Numbered from the stretch's first letter, positions 33,258 to 43,207 are shown. The stretch: DNA of 64,000 nt from an uncultured Oscillospiraceae bacterium (GCA_905193225.1 CAJJNV010000005.1:21813-85812), one strand, 5' to 3'. Translations and numbers: made by a program. Notes: generated by a model not told the origin, from the sequence alone.

Positions 33258-35135
33258 ATGTTAAAGCTTAAAAAGGGTTCGGCCGCTTTACTGCTTTGCC
33301 TGCTTGTTGCCCTTTTCGGCGCGCTTGGTATTTCTGCTGCCGCCGACGGAGAAAACGACGCAACACTCGGCTCTTTAAGCAGTGAAGGCAGTCTTGCAAA
33401 CACCGATTCTACGACCGTGACGGTGGGAGAGGGTGACGATGCCGCAAATTACGATCTTAACACGGTCAGAGCCGATGAGGACGGCGATGTGCTCGGTGCA
33501 ATCGATTACACCGACAGCTACGCCGACAATCTCCAGGCCGACGCCAACTTTGAAAACAACGTTAAAAAGGCCATCGACACGGTGCATACCGAGATCCCCG
33601 CATATGCCACCTTCTTTGCTCTGCTTCCGCCGCTGATCGCCATCGGCCTCGCCCTTATTACCAAAGAGGTTTATTCTTCCCTCTTTATCGGTATCGTTGT
33701 GGGCGGTATTCTTTATTCCAACTTTAATTTCGAGGGAACGATGGTACACGTGGTCCGCACGGGATTTATGAACACCATCGCCGATCCCGGCAACATCGGA
33801 ATTCTCATATTCCTCATACTGCTGGGCGCAATCGTTGCAATGCTCAACAAAACCGGTGCTTCGGTGGCTTTCGGACGTTGGACCACCAAGCACATCAAGA
33901 CCCGTGTGGGTGCTCAGCTCTGCACGATTCTTCTCGGCGTGCTGATATTTGTCGACGACTATTTCAACTGCCTGACCGTCGGCTCGGTTATGCGCCCGGT
34001 TACCGATAAGCATAACATCTCCCGCGCAAAGCTTTCCTATCTTATAGATTCCACCGCCGCGCCGGTCTGTATAATTGCCCCCATTTCTTCCTGGGCGGCA
34101 GCCGTTGCCGGATTTGCCAGCGGTGCAGGCGCACAAAACGGAATGGAGCTTTTCATCCGCGCCATTCCCTATAACTTCTATGCCCTGCTCACCATCGTAA
34201 TGATGATATTCCTTGCCGTTACCAATTTTGATTACGGCCCCATGAAAAAGCACGAATACAATGCCGTTACAAAGGGAGATCTTTTCACCACCGGAAAGGA
34301 AGACATCGAAAGCGAAGAAGCCATCGACAATCCCAAGGGCAGAGTCTGCGACCTTATTATCCCGGTTGTTGCCCTTGTTATCCTCTGCATCCTCGGTATG
34401 ATCTATACCGGCGGATTCTTTACCGAAGGCAGCGACAATTATCACAACTTCGTAACCGCTTTCTCGGATTGCTCGGCCGGCGAGGGCCTTGCATACGGCG
34501 CTATCGGCTCGATAATCTTTGCCGTTGTCTTCTATCTCTGCCGCAGAGTTATCACCTTTAAGCAGTGCATGGAATCCCTCCCCGAGGGCTTTAAGGCAAT
34601 GGTTCCCGCAATTCTCATTCTCTGCTGCGCCTGGACCCTTAAGACCATGACCGACTCTTTAGGTGCAAAGGTATTTGTTTCCCAGCTCATCGAAGGCTCG
34701 GCGGGCGGATTCAGAATGATGCTTCCGGCCATTATATTCCTTATTGCCGTTGGTCTTTCCTTTGCAACCGGTACCTCCTGGGGCACTTTCGGAATACTCA
34801 TTCCCATCGTGCTCAGCGTTTTCAGCGGAACCGACGGAAACATCACCATCATCGCCATTTCGGCCTGTATGGCAGGTGCCGTGTGCGGCGACCACTGCTC
34901 TCCCATTTCCGATACCACTATTATGTCCTCGGCGGGTGCCCAGTGCCGTCACATTAACCACGTCTCGACACAGATTCCCTATGCCTTTACGGTGGCGGTG
35001 GTTTCCTTCGTTTCCTACATAATCGCCGGCCTTATCCAGTCCTGGATAGCCCTGCCCATCGCCATTGTTCTTATGCTCGGCACCCTTACCGTGCTCAAGG
35101 TTTTCCTGGGTAAAAAGCCGGTTTCGGAGGACTGA
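33258..35135 (+). CDS. NhaC-family transporter, probable lysine importer
   Basis: A 625-aa membrane protein of the NhaC Na+/H+ antiporter superfamily, with motifs IFVDDYFNCLTVGSVMRPV and GAVCGDHCSPISDTTIMSSA and about 11-12 helices. The lysine riboswitch in its leader points to lysine as substrate; NhaC-like lysine transporters (LysW) under L-box control are known from comparative genomics. Before the first transport helix there is a signal-like segment (1-27) and about 80 acidic, soluble residues, apparently outside the cell. GGAGG precedes the ATG at 33258. Substrate is inferred from the riboswitch. Confidence 0.85.
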   Translation: MLKLKKGSAALLLCLLVALFGALGISAAADGENDATLGSLSSEGSLANTDSTTVTVGEGDDAANYDLNTVRADEDGDVLGAIDYTDSYADNLQADANFENNVKKAIDTVHTEIPAYATFFALLPPLIAIGLALITKEVYSSLFIGIVVGGILYSNFNFEGTMVHVVRTGFMNTIADPGNIGILIFLILLGAIVAMLNKTGASVAFGRWTTKHIKTRVGAQLCTILLGVLIFVDDYFNCLTVGSVMRPVTDKHNISRAKLSYLIDSTAAPVCIIAPISSWAAAVAGFASGAGAQNGMELFIRAIPYNFYALLTIVMMIFLAVTNFDYGPMKKHEYNAVTKGDLFTTGKEDIESEEAIDNPKGRVCDLIIPVVALVILCILGMIYTGGFFTEGSDNYHNFVTAFSDCSAGEGLAYGAIGSIIFAVVFYLCRRVITFKQCMESLPEGFKAMVPAILILCCAWTLKTMTDSLGAKVFVSQLIEGSAGGFRMMLPAIIFLIAVGLSFATGTSWGTFGILIPIVLSVFSGTDGNITIIAISACMAGAVCGDHCSPISDTTIMSSAGAQCRHINHVSTQIPYAFTVAVVSFVSYIIAGLIQSWIALPIAIVLMLGTLTVLKVFLGKKPVSED

Positions 35136-35310
35136 TTTTTAAAGCAAAAGGCGGCGTATTAAAGAAGCCCTAACCCGGGTCTGCGGAAACGCAGCTTTGT
35201 AATAATTTCTGAAAAGAAATCATAAAAAGAAGCTTTGAGAAGAAATCTTGAAAGAAACCGTTGAAACATCCCGACCGGGGTTAATCGGCCGCGCAGGCTA
35301 TAAAAAAATT

Positions 35311-35350
35311 AAAAAGGAGTCGCGATCTTATGGTTGCGATTCCTTTTTTT
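35311..35350. terminator. Bidirectional terminator between transporter genes
   Basis: AAAAAGGAGTCGC (35311-35323) pairs with GCGATTCCTTTTT (35336-35348) with one G-T pair, and has T runs on both strands. It separates convergent transcripts. Confidence 0.8.
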
Positions 35351-35411
35351 GTGGTGTTGTTTTTGCAGCGGTTACGGTCGGTATAAGGCTGCTTAACACG
35401 CCGTTTAAGGG

Positions 35412-38099
35412 CTACTCGCTTCTAAGGGCCTCTACCGGGTCCTTTTTGGCGGCTACCGAGCTTGGGATAAGGCCGGCGATGAGGGTGAGAATTACGCTTA
35501 TTACAACAAGAATCACCCCGCCGAAGGGCGGCAGAGCCGATATTCCGGCAATGTCGGTCAAATGTTCGACAATGAGGTTGATGGGAATGTTCAAAATCAG
35601 CGTTACAAGTATTCCGATAATTCCCGCCACAAAGCCCACGATCATGGTCTCGGCGTTGAACACGCGGGAAATATCCTTCTTGGAGGCGCCGATGCTTCGC
35701 AGAATGCCTATCTCCTTTGTGCGTTCGAGCACCGAAATGTAGGTTATAATTCCTATCATTATCGACGATACCACAAGAGAAATGGCCACAAAGGCGATCA
35801 GAATGTAGCTTATGGCGTTTATTATGGTGGTGACCGACGACATCATCAGCCCCACATAATCGGTGTAGGTTATGCTTTTCTGCTCGTCCACCGAGGCGTT
35901 GTAATCCTTTATGAACCGAACCACCCTGTCCTTGCCTTCAAAGTCGGAGCAGTAAAACTCCACTCCCGAAGGATCGTCGGGTGTGGCGTATCCTAGCACT
36001 TCGAGGTTTTCGTCGTAGGTGGCGGTCGAGGAGGTCATTTTAACATACGACCGAACGGCCGATTTGAGATTTTCCCCCGAAAGATTGGCAAACATCATCT
36101 GATACTGAGGCGGCACGGCGGAAATGTCGAAATTCTCAACATCGCTTTCGATTTCCTCGGCGGTTTTGAATTTGTTGCCGGTAAGCACGTCAGTTTCGGG
36201 ATTATCTTTCTGAGCCTTTAAAACGGCGGTGTTGTTGTTTTTATCCATTATATAGTCCGAAAGCTCGGGAAGATATCCCACCATTCCGCCGATGAAATTG
36301 CCGACCTTTGAGGCGTCGTCGGTATATTTTGCAATTCCGACTATTGTAAGGCTTTCAGCGTCTTTAAGCTTTTGCGAAAGCTTTTCACTGTCCTCTTTAA
36401 TATCGGTAAAAACGCCGTCATGCTCCTCGTAAAGATCGCCCGCCGCCGCTATCTTAAAGGAAATTCCGAGAAGCTCGGAATATTCATAGTCGGCATAATC
36501 GGGCTTCTCGCCGCTGTCCGATTTCATAAGATCTTTAAGGCCTTCACGGTCGAGTATTCCGAGAGTATAAAGGCTGTAATCGCTTATGCGGTTGTTTTTG
36601 TCGAGAATGAGCACCGCCTCATTTTTGTTTTCGGGCATTTTTCCGTCAAGCAGCTCATAATAGTTCTGCTGAAGCTCCTTGTCGGTAAAAAGCTCGGTGA
36701 AAAGGTCGCTGTCGCTGGCGTTCATATACCTGCTCGACATAGAATCGGCCTTTGAGGAGAGGTAATCGTTCATATTAAGGTCGGCGGTGAGGGTGTTGGG
36801 ATTGGCCTTGACGGGGTTGAGCTCATCCGAGCAGTTGTAAACGTATATTTCGGTGGAATATTTATACCGTATGTCCGAAACGGCGTCGGAAATATCGTTT
36901 TTGTTCTGCTCCACATAGGCCTTAAATGATTTTAAGTCGTTAACATGGCTGGAGGAATTGATATTTTGAATCTGGTCGTAAAGGAAGCTTTGGGTATAGG
37001 CCTTGTCGGTGCCCTCGGGCTGTTCCTCACGCACGAAGTTAGACATCATCGAGCTGTAATCTATCGACTGCTTATCCACCGAAAGGGGATAGCTTGAAAG
37101 GGTCTCCCGCTCGGTCTTGTCGATGTAGGCTCTTGCTCCGCTTGAAAGGGAGAGGATAAGGGCTATGCCGATTATTCCGATGCTTCCGGCAAAGGAGGTC
37201 ATAAAGGTGCGGCCCTTTTTGGTCATAAGGTTGTTTAGGCTTAAAGAAAGGGCGGTGAAAAGTGACATGGAGGTTTTCTGTCCCTTTTGCTTTTTGGCCT
37301 CTTTGGCGGGTCTTTCTGCGTTTTCCGATTTTGCGGTGCTTTCCGATTTTTCAGCCGCCTCGGCCCTGTCGGCAACATCGGATTGTTTCGACCTTGTGCC
37401 CGCTTGTGACATTTCATCCTGCCCGACGGGGTTTGTGTCGCCGATGATCTTTCCGTCTTTAAGGCTTATAATACGGGTGGAATACTGCTTTGCAAGCTCG
37501 GGATTGTGGGTTACCATTATGACAAGCCTGTCCTTTGCGATGCCCTTTAAAAGCTCCATTATCTGAAGACTGGTTTCGGAATCGAGGGCGCCGGTAGGCT
37601 CGTCGGCAAGCAGAATGTCGGGATCGTTTACGAGAGCTCTTGCAATGGCCACCCTTTGCATTTGACCGCCCGACAGCTGATTGGGTCTTTTGTGCAGCTG
37701 GTTTGCAAGGCCCACCTTTTCGAGCATACTAACCGCCTTTTGACGGCGCTGCTTTTTGGAAACGCCCGAAAGGGTCAGCGCAAGCTCGACATTTGAAAGT
37801 ATCGACTGGTGGGGAATGAGGTTGTAGCTTTGGAAAACAAAGCCTATCTTGTGATTGCGGTAGCTGTCCCAGTCGCTGTCCTTATATTGCTTTGTGGAAA
37901 TGCCGTTTATAACGAGATCGCCGTCGTCATAGCGGTCAAGCCCGCCGATGATGTTGAGCATGGTGGTCTTCCCCGAGCCGCTTTGGCCGAGAACAGAGAC
38001 AAATTCGTTTTCCCGAAAACAAAGGCTGACCTTGTCAAGGGCGGTCTGCACAAAATCGCCGGTCTTGTAAATTTTGACTATGCTTTTAAGCTCAAGCAT
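35412..38099 (-). CDS. MacB-like ABC transporter, fused ATPase and permease
   Basis: An 895-aa single-chain ABC exporter half. The N-terminal ATPase has Walker A GQSGSGKTT (38-46), signature LSGGQMQRVAIARAL and Walker B ILLADEPTGALD. After a charged Ser/Glu/Lys linker (about 240-285) come one membrane helix, a large extracytoplasmic domain (about 315-735) and three more helices with the FtsX-type signature ERTKEIGILRSIGASKKDIS. This is the MacB/LolCDE family, which uses ATP for mechanotransmission and often exports peptides or lipoproteins. No periplasmic adaptor gene is adjacent. GGGAGGA precedes the ATG at 38099. Confidence 0.9.
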   Translation of the reverse strand: MLELKSIVKIYKTGDFVQTALDKVSLCFRENEFVSVLGQSGSGKTTMLNIIGGLDRYDDGDLVINGISTKQYKDSDWDSYRNHKIGFVFQSYNLIPHQSILSNVELALTLSGVSKKQRRQKAVSMLEKVGLANQLHKRPNQLSGGQMQRVAIARALVNDPDILLADEPTGALDSETSLQIMELLKGIAKDRLVIMVTHNPELAKQYSTRIISLKDGKIIGDTNPVGQDEMSQAGTRSKQSDVADRAEAAEKSESTAKSENAERPAKEAKKQKGQKTSMSLFTALSLSLNNLMTKKGRTFMTSFAGSIGIIGIALILSLSSGARAYIDKTERETLSSYPLSVDKQSIDYSSMMSNFVREEQPEGTDKAYTQSFLYDQIQNINSSSHVNDLKSFKAYVEQNKNDISDAVSDIRYKYSTEIYVYNCSDELNPVKANPNTLTADLNMNDYLSSKADSMSSRYMNASDSDLFTELFTDKELQQNYYELLDGKMPENKNEAVLILDKNNRISDYSLYTLGILDREGLKDLMKSDSGEKPDYADYEYSELLGISFKIAAAGDLYEEHDGVFTDIKEDSEKLSQKLKDAESLTIVGIAKYTDDASKVGNFIGGMVGYLPELSDYIMDKNNNTAVLKAQKDNPETDVLTGNKFKTAEEIESDVENFDISAVPPQYQMMFANLSGENLKSAVRSYVKMTSSTATYDENLEVLGYATPDDPSGVEFYCSDFEGKDRVVRFIKDYNASVDEQKSITYTDYVGLMMSSVTTIINAISYILIAFVAISLVVSSIMIGIITYISVLERTKEIGILRSIGASKKDISRVFNAETMIVGFVAGIIGILVTLILNIPINLIVEHLTDIAGISALPPFGGVILVVISVILTLIAGLIPSSVAAKKDPVEALRSE

Positions 38100-38346
38100 A
38101 AAATTCCTCCCGCAAAGTATTTTTTGCTTTGATATATTATTAGATACATTATTATCTGCTGTCGGTAAATCCTCGCCGCCGGCAGGCACATCCCCGCCGC
38201 AGGTGTTCCGCTGCCGATAAAATACTCCGAAACACAGAAAGCCTTTATAACCACAGGTGTTATGTATCTTCGGCCGCATTTTTCCGCGACCGCCTTGCAA
38301 AGTATAAGATGTTTTTTTGAACTGGATATGAATTGCTTAAAAAGCC

Positions 38347-38375
38347 TTGAAATTTTAACAATTTGGATTTAATAT
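38347..38375 (+). promoter_or_regulatory. Promoter immediately upstream of cca
   Basis: TTGAAA (38347-38352), 17-bp spacer, TAATAT (38370-38375). Transcription would begin about 38382, right at the first ATG of cca (38383), so the message may be leaderless. The 280-bp divergent gap has no other gene. Confidence 0.6.
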
Positions 38376-38382
38376 AAATTAT

Positions 38383-39774
38383 ATGAGCAGTGATATATCA
38401 AATGCAGAAAAACTCGGCGCAAACCCATTTAAAATGAAAATACCCGATTATGTCAGGGCTGTTATGGATGTTCTTTCTCATAACGGCTTTGAGGTCTATG
38501 CCGTCGGGGGATGCGTAAGGGACAGCCTGCTTTTAAAGGAACCCCACGATTTCGATCTCACCACTTCCGCAAATCCGCAGCAGATGAAAGAAGCTTTTTG
38601 CGGTTTTTCGGTTATTGAGACCGGCATTTCCCATGGGACCTTAACGGTCAGAAGCGGCGGTCAAAATGTTGAGGTAACCACCTTCCGCACCGACGGAAAA
38701 TATACCGACCACCGCCGCCCCGACAGCGTTAGCTTTACCACATCTCTTAAAGAGGATCTTTCACGGCGGGATTTTACCGTCAACGCCCTGGCATATAATG
38801 ATGAAAGCGGCCTTGTGGACCTGTTCGGCGGGCAGGATGATCTTGAAAAGAGAATTGTCCGCTGTGTGGGCGAGCCTGACAGGCGATTTGAAGAGGATGC
38901 CTTGAGAATACTGCGCGCGCTGAGATTCTCGGCAAAACTGGGATTTTCCATAGAGCAAAAAACCGCCCAAAGTATGATAAAAAAACGTGAGCTTTTAAAA
39001 AGCATTTCGGCCGAGCGTGTTTTGTCCGAGCTTTCGGGAATACTTTGCGGAAAGGGGCAAACGGTGACAAAGCTGCTTTTGCAGTTCCGTGATGTTTTTG
39101 CAACTGTTTTGCCTGAACTTTCGCCCTGCTTTGATTTTGATCAGAAAAATCCATATCACAGTTATGATGTGTACACCCACATTGCTTATACCGTGGGATT
39201 CACTAACCCTCGTCGGGAAACGCGTTTTGCCGCCCTTCTGCACGACGTCGGAAAGCCTTCGACATTTTTCACCGATGAAAAGGGCGTGGGGCATTTTTTC
39301 GGACATCCCAAGGTGTCGGCCGATATGGCAAAAACCGCCCTTAAAAGGCTCAAGGCCGACAACCGTCTTTGCAAAAGCGTCGATACCCTCGTCTTTTACC
39401 ATGACAATGACATTTCGGAAAAAAAGGCGTCGGTCAAAAAAATGCTCATAAAGACCGGAGAGCAGGAGTTCTTTGCCCTTTGCGACCTTAAAAAGGCCGA
39501 TAGGTTAGCCCACTCGGAAGGACACAGGGACATTTCCGACATCGAGGCTGTCGAACGGACGGCAAGAGAAATACTTAAGGAAAACGAATGTCTTTCCAAA
39601 GCCCAGCTGAAGGTAAGCGGTAGGGATTTAATTGCGCTCGGGCAAAAACCGGGCAAAAGAATTGGTGAGATATTGGACGAAATTTTTGAAAGCGCCGTAA
39701 ACGGCAGGGTGGAAAACGACCGGGAGTCTCTTTTGAACCTTGCAAAGAGCATTATCGAAAGGGACCGCCGTTAA
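38383..39774 (+). CDS. cca: CCA-adding enzyme / tRNA nucleotidyltransferase with HD domain
   Basis: Adds or repairs the 3' CCA of tRNA. The 463-aa protein has the class II nucleotidyltransferase head (VYAVGGCVRDSLL, then HDFDLTTSA with the metal-binding DxD), RRDFTVNALAY, and EDALRILRALRFSAKLGF, followed by an HD-type metal domain (RFAALLHDVGKPSTFF). I see no Shine-Dalgarno before either the ATG at 38383 or an internal ATG at 38434; the first is used because a promoter ends just before it. Poly(A) polymerase activity is an alternative within the family. Confidence 0.9.
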   Translation: MSSDISNAEKLGANPFKMKIPDYVRAVMDVLSHNGFEVYAVGGCVRDSLLLKEPHDFDLTTSANPQQMKEAFCGFSVIETGISHGTLTVRSGGQNVEVTTFRTDGKYTDHRRPDSVSFTTSLKEDLSRRDFTVNALAYNDESGLVDLFGGQDDLEKRIVRCVGEPDRRFEEDALRILRALRFSAKLGFSIEQKTAQSMIKKRELLKSISAERVLSELSGILCGKGQTVTKLLLQFRDVFATVLPELSPCFDFDQKNPYHSYDVYTHIAYTVGFTNPRRETRFAALLHDVGKPSTFFTDEKGVGHFFGHPKVSADMAKTALKRLKADNRLCKSVDTLVFYHDNDISEKKASVKKMLIKTGEQEFFALCDLKKADRLAHSEGHRDISDIEAVERTAREILKENECLSKAQLKVSGRDLIALGQKPGKRIGEILDEIFESAVNGRVENDRESLLNLAKSIIERDRR

Positions 39775-39857
39775 GTGACCGCAAGGGCCTGGGCGGTATT
39801 AAAACGGCCGTGTTGAAGCGAAAAATTGACAAAACAGAACATTAAACGGCTTTAATT

Positions 39858-39894
39858 CAACCCTTCTCCGATTTTTGGGAAAGGGTTGTTTTTG
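39858..39894 (+). terminator. Terminator after cca
   Basis: CAACCCTT (39858-39865) pairs with AAGGGTTG (39881-39888), followed by TTTTTG. Confidence 0.75.
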
Positions 39895-39951
39895 TACTCT
39901 TTAAAATTGTGCAATTCTTTGAAAAATGCCACAAAAACTTATGTTAAATAC

Positions 39952-39980
39952 TTGACACGAAAAATTGCAAATGTTATTAT
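39952..39980 (+). promoter_or_regulatory. Sigma-A promoter of GH36-like gene
   Basis: TTGACA (39952-39957), 17-bp spacer, TATTAT (39975-39980), about 55 bp before the start codon. Confidence 0.8.
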
Positions 39981-40035
39981 ATTGTTGTGAATCACTTGAT
40001 TTTACTTATATTTTTTTGATTGAGAGGTAAAACGA

Positions 40036-43000
40036 ATGAAAAAAATCATCTCTCTTGTTCTTGCATTGTCGATGATTTTCAGCTGCTGTGCGCTTCTTTC
40101 GGGCGTTTCTTTTGCCGAAGAAGAAACGGAAAAAATATTGAAAATCGACTTTGACGGAACCGGTGCGTCCCATCTCAGCTATGTAAGACTGGGATGGCTT
40201 ACCCCTGAAATCCAGGACGGAGATTATCTTGAATACGATGTCTACCTTAAAGATGATGTGGCGGGCGTCGGTGGTCTCGATTTTGCAGGCGAGGGCAGCA
40301 GATATTGCCGCGACTGGGACGATTTCAGAGACACAAACGGAATTAAGGGACATCCCAGTGCCGATTTAAGCGAGTATGCATACGGCAAATGGTATTCCCG
40401 AAAGGTAAAGCTCAATGCCGTCGTAAACGGTACTTCCGACAACTTTATTATTGTCGCTTTTGAGGGTTTTACCGGCAAAACCACTGCATATTTCGACAAC
40501 ATCCGCATAACCCGCAACGACGAGATTATGGAATATGCATTTAAGGACGGCGGAAAGGAATATCGTCCCATAGGCACATATTATGCCGGCGACGAGAACA
40601 AGATTGTCATTTCCACAATTGATAAAACTGCCGCAAATCTTCCCGACATTACCCATCCCGATGAGATAGAAGTGGCAAAGGATCTTATTTCCAAGCTTCC
40701 CACCGCCGATACCGTTAACGACGACAACTGCGAAATACTTGAAAGAGCGATTAACGCCTATGAAAACCTCATTAAGGGCGACAAGGCCGGTGTTGACGGA
40801 AGCTTTGAAAAAGCGGCACGGGAGCTTCTTGACAAGTATAATTCGGTAACCCTCGGAGACATTGATCAGAACGGCAAGGTTGAGGTAAAGGACGCCCTTC
40901 TTGCTCTCCAGCTGGCTGTTAAGAAGATTACCCTCAACGGAATGGGTATGAAGGCCGCAATGGTCACCGAAAAGAACGAAGTGACCGGCGTATCGGCGCT
41001 GCTCATACTCAAAAAGGCGCTTAACATAATCAATCGTTTCCCTGCGGAGGATCAGATTGTGGTACTTAAAGCAAAGAAATCTCAGCTTGAGCTTTCGGTT
41101 TCCAAAAAGGGAGCTTCCATAACCTCTCTTAAAAACGACGGAGACAAAACCGAAATGATAACCGATCCGGTGACCATTTCCATGCCCACCTCCTACGAGG
41201 CAAACGGCACAACCACTGCATTTAAGTGGAAATATGCCGGAATTTCCGACTATAAGACCACCGAAAGCGACGTTTCGGGCAACAAGGGACTGACCGGATA
41301 CAAGATCACATATACCGATGTTGCGGCAGGCTTTGATTACGAGATATATGCCGTTTGCTCGGACGACGATGCAGGCCCCTTCCAGTTTTCCGAAAAGCTG
41401 GTTAATAAAAACGAACAAAAAATAACCGTTAACCTTCAGGACTTCTTCAATGTCGGAGCCGGCGGAGAGGGGGATCCCACCGCCCTTAAGATCCGTACCG
41501 AGGGACAGACCTGTTATCCGGACGGACTGCAGAGGTCTACCTTAGTAGACGGCGGGGCTGTTGCAACCACCACCTCCACCAGCCAGGGCGGCTCCGACGA
41601 TGTTCCAATGATATACATCGATTACGGCACCAAGGGCTTTTATGCCGCTCTCGAATGGCCTACGGGAAGTATGATGGCCAAGAGAAACGGCAACACGGTT
41701 TTGATGAACGTTTACTTTGCAAACTTTAAGACAAGGGTCGAAGGCGGCACCGCTCTTGACATTCCCAGCGTCTATTTCGGCACCTATCTCGGCGACATCG
41801 AGGAAGGAAGCAACGAGTTTAAGCGCTGGTTCTACAACACCAAGACCCCCGCGATAATCAGAGAAGATCCCAACGAGCCTTACACCCAGATGGATATGCA
41901 GGTCGGCCTTGAGGTTGACAGGGTCGGCGGAATGGAATCGGTCAAGTGGGACAACGGCTGGTGGGCCGGTTCTGATAACAAGATTGTCAACGGCTGGGGC
42001 GGAATCGAAGGCGACTGGAACGAGGTCAGAGATCCCGGATATATTGCAAATATAAAGTCCTACGGCTGCAACAATCTTAAAGAGTTTGCCGCCCTTTGCA
42101 CACAGAAGGGCATTAACCTTACCACATACGTACTTCTCCACGACGCTAAAAACGAAAATCCCGACGCCCTTACCTCCCGCGGAGAAAACGGACATCCCGA
42201 ATGGTTTGTACATTACACCAACACCGACGGCAACTTTGCCGATCTTGGAAACAAGGACTGCGTAAACTGGCTTAAGGATAAGCTGCTTGGCTTCTTCAAG
42301 GGCAACGGTGTGCGCACCTGGAGAACCGACTTTGAACCTATCGCCGAAAGCTCCGATAAGGATAACCGCCATTTTGCCAACGGAACCGATGTTCAGTATT
42401 GGAACGCCACCGGTTTCTATGAGATAGTCGATTATCTCTATGCAAACTATGATCGGTTCCGCTACGAGAACTGCTCCAGCGGCGGAAGCCTTAAGGATTT
42501 CGCAACCCTTTCCCGCACCGTATACATTAACAACGACGACTCGGCCGACTTCAACAGCCTGCGCACCACCTTCTACGATTCCTCCTACTGCTTCCCCGCA
42601 GCGCAGCTTCAGGCTCCCGCCAATATGGATAAGTGTATGCCTACCTGCTCCAAGTATTACATCAAGGGAACAAATCCCGACTTCGGTTTCAGAAGCGTAA
42701 TTATGGGAAGCATAATGTTCGCAAGCTGGTCGGGACCCAAGAACGGAAGCCTCCAGTTCGGCCTTGAGGAATATTACGATAAGTACATCAAAATGTACAA
42801 AGAGAAGATCAGACCTCTTGCAAAGAACGCCGATCTTTACCATGTTCTTCCTCGACCCGACGGAGTTAACTGGGACGGCATTCAGTATGTTGATGCCGAC
42901 AGTGAAAACGAAATCAAGGGTGCTCTCTTTGTGTTCAAGCCCTCGGAGCAAGGCGGAAAAACCAAGACCATTAAGCTAAGAGGTCTTGTTCCCACCCAAA

Positions 43001-43137
43001 GATATGCTCTCGAGTTTGAGGATAACAGCGTTCTCAACACCGTTATGACCGGCAGAGATCTTATGAACATCGGCTTGACCATGACCCTCAGCGATGATGT
43101 TGATTCGGAGATCGTGTGGATAAAGCACGCTCAGTAA
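40036..43137 (+). CDS. Secreted GH36-like glycosidase with internal dockerin
   Basis: A 1033-aa secreted protein. Order: signal peptide (1-27); a carbohydrate-binding-like beta domain (about 33-165); a helical linker; a dockerin-like segment (272-335: GDIDQNGKVEVKDALLALQL, then a degenerate second repeat TEKNEVTGVSALLILKKALN); a beta-sandwich (340-590); and a catalytic barrel (about 600-930) with WRTDFEP (D765, probable nucleophile), ENCSSGGS (811-818) and NNDDSADF (acid/base Asp in 834-838). These motifs match the GH36 alpha-galactosidase clan. The substrate is inferred. The dockerin sits inside the protein rather than at an end, which is unusual. Confidence 0.82.
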   Translation: MKKIISLVLALSMIFSCCALLSGVSFAEEETEKILKIDFDGTGASHLSYVRLGWLTPEIQDGDYLEYDVYLKDDVAGVGGLDFAGEGSRYCRDWDDFRDTNGIKGHPSADLSEYAYGKWYSRKVKLNAVVNGTSDNFIIVAFEGFTGKTTAYFDNIRITRNDEIMEYAFKDGGKEYRPIGTYYAGDENKIVISTIDKTAANLPDITHPDEIEVAKDLISKLPTADTVNDDNCEILERAINAYENLIKGDKAGVDGSFEKAARELLDKYNSVTLGDIDQNGKVEVKDALLALQLAVKKITLNGMGMKAAMVTEKNEVTGVSALLILKKALNIINRFPAEDQIVVLKAKKSQLELSVSKKGASITSLKNDGDKTEMITDPVTISMPTSYEANGTTTAFKWKYAGISDYKTTESDVSGNKGLTGYKITYTDVAAGFDYEIYAVCSDDDAGPFQFSEKLVNKNEQKITVNLQDFFNVGAGGEGDPTALKIRTEGQTCYPDGLQRSTLVDGGAVATTTSTSQGGSDDVPMIYIDYGTKGFYAALEWPTGSMMAKRNGNTVLMNVYFANFKTRVEGGTALDIPSVYFGTYLGDIEEGSNEFKRWFYNTKTPAIIREDPNEPYTQMDMQVGLEVDRVGGMESVKWDNGWWAGSDNKIVNGWGGIEGDWNEVRDPGYIANIKSYGCNNLKEFAALCTQKGINLTTYVLLHDAKNENPDALTSRGENGHPEWFVHYTNTDGNFADLGNKDCVNWLKDKLLGFFKGNGVRTWRTDFEPIAESSDKDNRHFANGTDVQYWNATGFYEIVDYLYANYDRFRYENCSSGGSLKDFATLSRTVYINNDDSADFNSLRTTFYDSSYCFPAAQLQAPANMDKCMPTCSKYYIKGTNPDFGFRSVIMGSIMFASWSGPKNGSLQFGLEEYYDKYIKMYKEKIRPLAKNADLYHVLPRPDGVNWDGIQYVDADSENEIKGALFVFKPSEQGGKTKTIKLRGLVPTQRYALEFEDNSVLNTVMTGRDLMNIGLTMTLSDDVDSEIVWIKHAQ

Positions 43138-43207
43138 AAGACGGCAAAAGGTCTTTTTGAAGGGTCAAAACACAAGGCAGAAGGGTCGGCCCGATAAAAT
43201 CAAATCT

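Noticed and set aside
33375..34445. 356-codon minus-strand frame inside the NhaC-family gene
   Set aside because: His/Gly/Asp-rich antisense translation typical of shadows of membrane-protein genes; the plus strand has strong motifs and a riboswitch.
40366..42951. Two long minus-strand frames opposite the GH36-like gene
   Set aside because: Antisense to a gene with signal peptide and catalytic motifs; no promoter, ribosome site or recognisable protein.
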